Shown one piece after another: positions 21,096 through 21,145 of a DNA stretch of 21,145 bases. The stretch comes from Bacillota bacterium (GTDB taxonomy: Bacteria > Bacillota > Clostridia > Oscillospirales > Ruminococcaceae), in NCBI GenBank assembly GCA_023460035.1, contig JAEWRN010000017.1, positions 1 through 21,145 of the forward strand, in the 5' to 3' direction. The notes under the pieces were generated by a model. That model was not told the DNA's origin, did not search any database, and was given only the letters and a program-made list of their open reading frames with translations. Within the stretch, counting starts at the first letter, position 1. The number at the start of each line of letters is the position of its first letter. Both the position numbers and the translations under genes were made by a program.

Positions 21096-21145
21096 ATGTT
21101 ACAGCGAGGGAAATTAGATCGCGGTGTGTTGGAAATTGTGGATAC
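21096..21145 (+). CDS. Possible start of a gene running off the window
   Basis: An ATG at 21096 preceded by GATGAGGA opens a frame (MLQRGKLDRGVLEIVD) that is still open at the window edge. Sixteen residues are too few to assign a family. The position after two hairpins and a ribosome-binding-site-like sequence support a gene start, but it could be chance. Confidence 0.3.
   Translation, partial: MLQRGKLDRGVLEIVD

Noticed and set aside
1..21145. CRISPR arrays, tRNA or rRNA genes
   Set aside because: No regularly spaced repeats or tRNA/rRNA signatures were seen on reading either strand.

Overview
The window looks like a chromosomal segment of a GC-rich, gut-type member of the Clostridia (Oscillospiraceae / Faecalibacterium-Gemmiger-like). 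This is inferred from Firmicutes-style ribosome binding sites and intrinsic terminators, PTS and RpiR genes, an anaerobic sulfatase-maturase and a YeiL-type Crp/Fnr regulator. No 16S or other taxonomic marker is present, so the placement is a judgement.

Left edge to about 11.5 kb: a fragment of an IS1182-like transposase, then a large locus for cell-wall amino-sugar (MurNAc) salvage. On the minus strand murQ-EIIA(Glc type)-HAD phosphatase-FAD oxidoreductase form one tightly packed unit. A MurR-like RpiR regulator is divergent from murQ. A second minus-strand group reads EIIBC (MurP-like), a kinase-like/mannose-6-phosphate isomerase fusion, a cupin glucose-6-phosphate isomerase, a class I mannose-6-phosphate isomerase, mupG and a double-GNAT acetyltransferase. 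The inferred path is: EIIA+EIIBC import and phosphorylate MurNAc or MurNAc-GlcNAc, MupG splits the 6-phospho-disaccharide, MurQ removes D-lactate to give GlcNAc-6P. The three phosphosugar isomerases in a coupled row are the unexpected part. A strong terminator lies between the EIIBC gene and these isomerases.

About 11.5-12.2 kb: a 704-nt gene-free stretch with a strikingly AT-rich core, holding the EIIBC promoter and several TGAAA/TTTCA-type inverted repeats.

12.2-15.1 kb: an orphan anaerobic sulfatase-maturating radical SAM enzyme (minus) and a divergent AbgB-like M20 amidohydrolase (plus), each with a good sigma-A promoter and a terminator, with repeated CATGAAT elements between them.

15.1-17.7 kb: a 44-residue membrane microprotein (minus), divergent from guaB (IMP dehydrogenase), followed by a membrane protein of unknown function.

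17.7 kb to the right edge: a GNAT acetyltransferase and a YeiL-like Crp/Fnr regulator (minus), divergent from two tandem nucleoside hydrolases. A 5-4-5 palindrome in the shared promoter is placed where a class II activator would bind. The last 50 nt may begin another gene that runs off the window.
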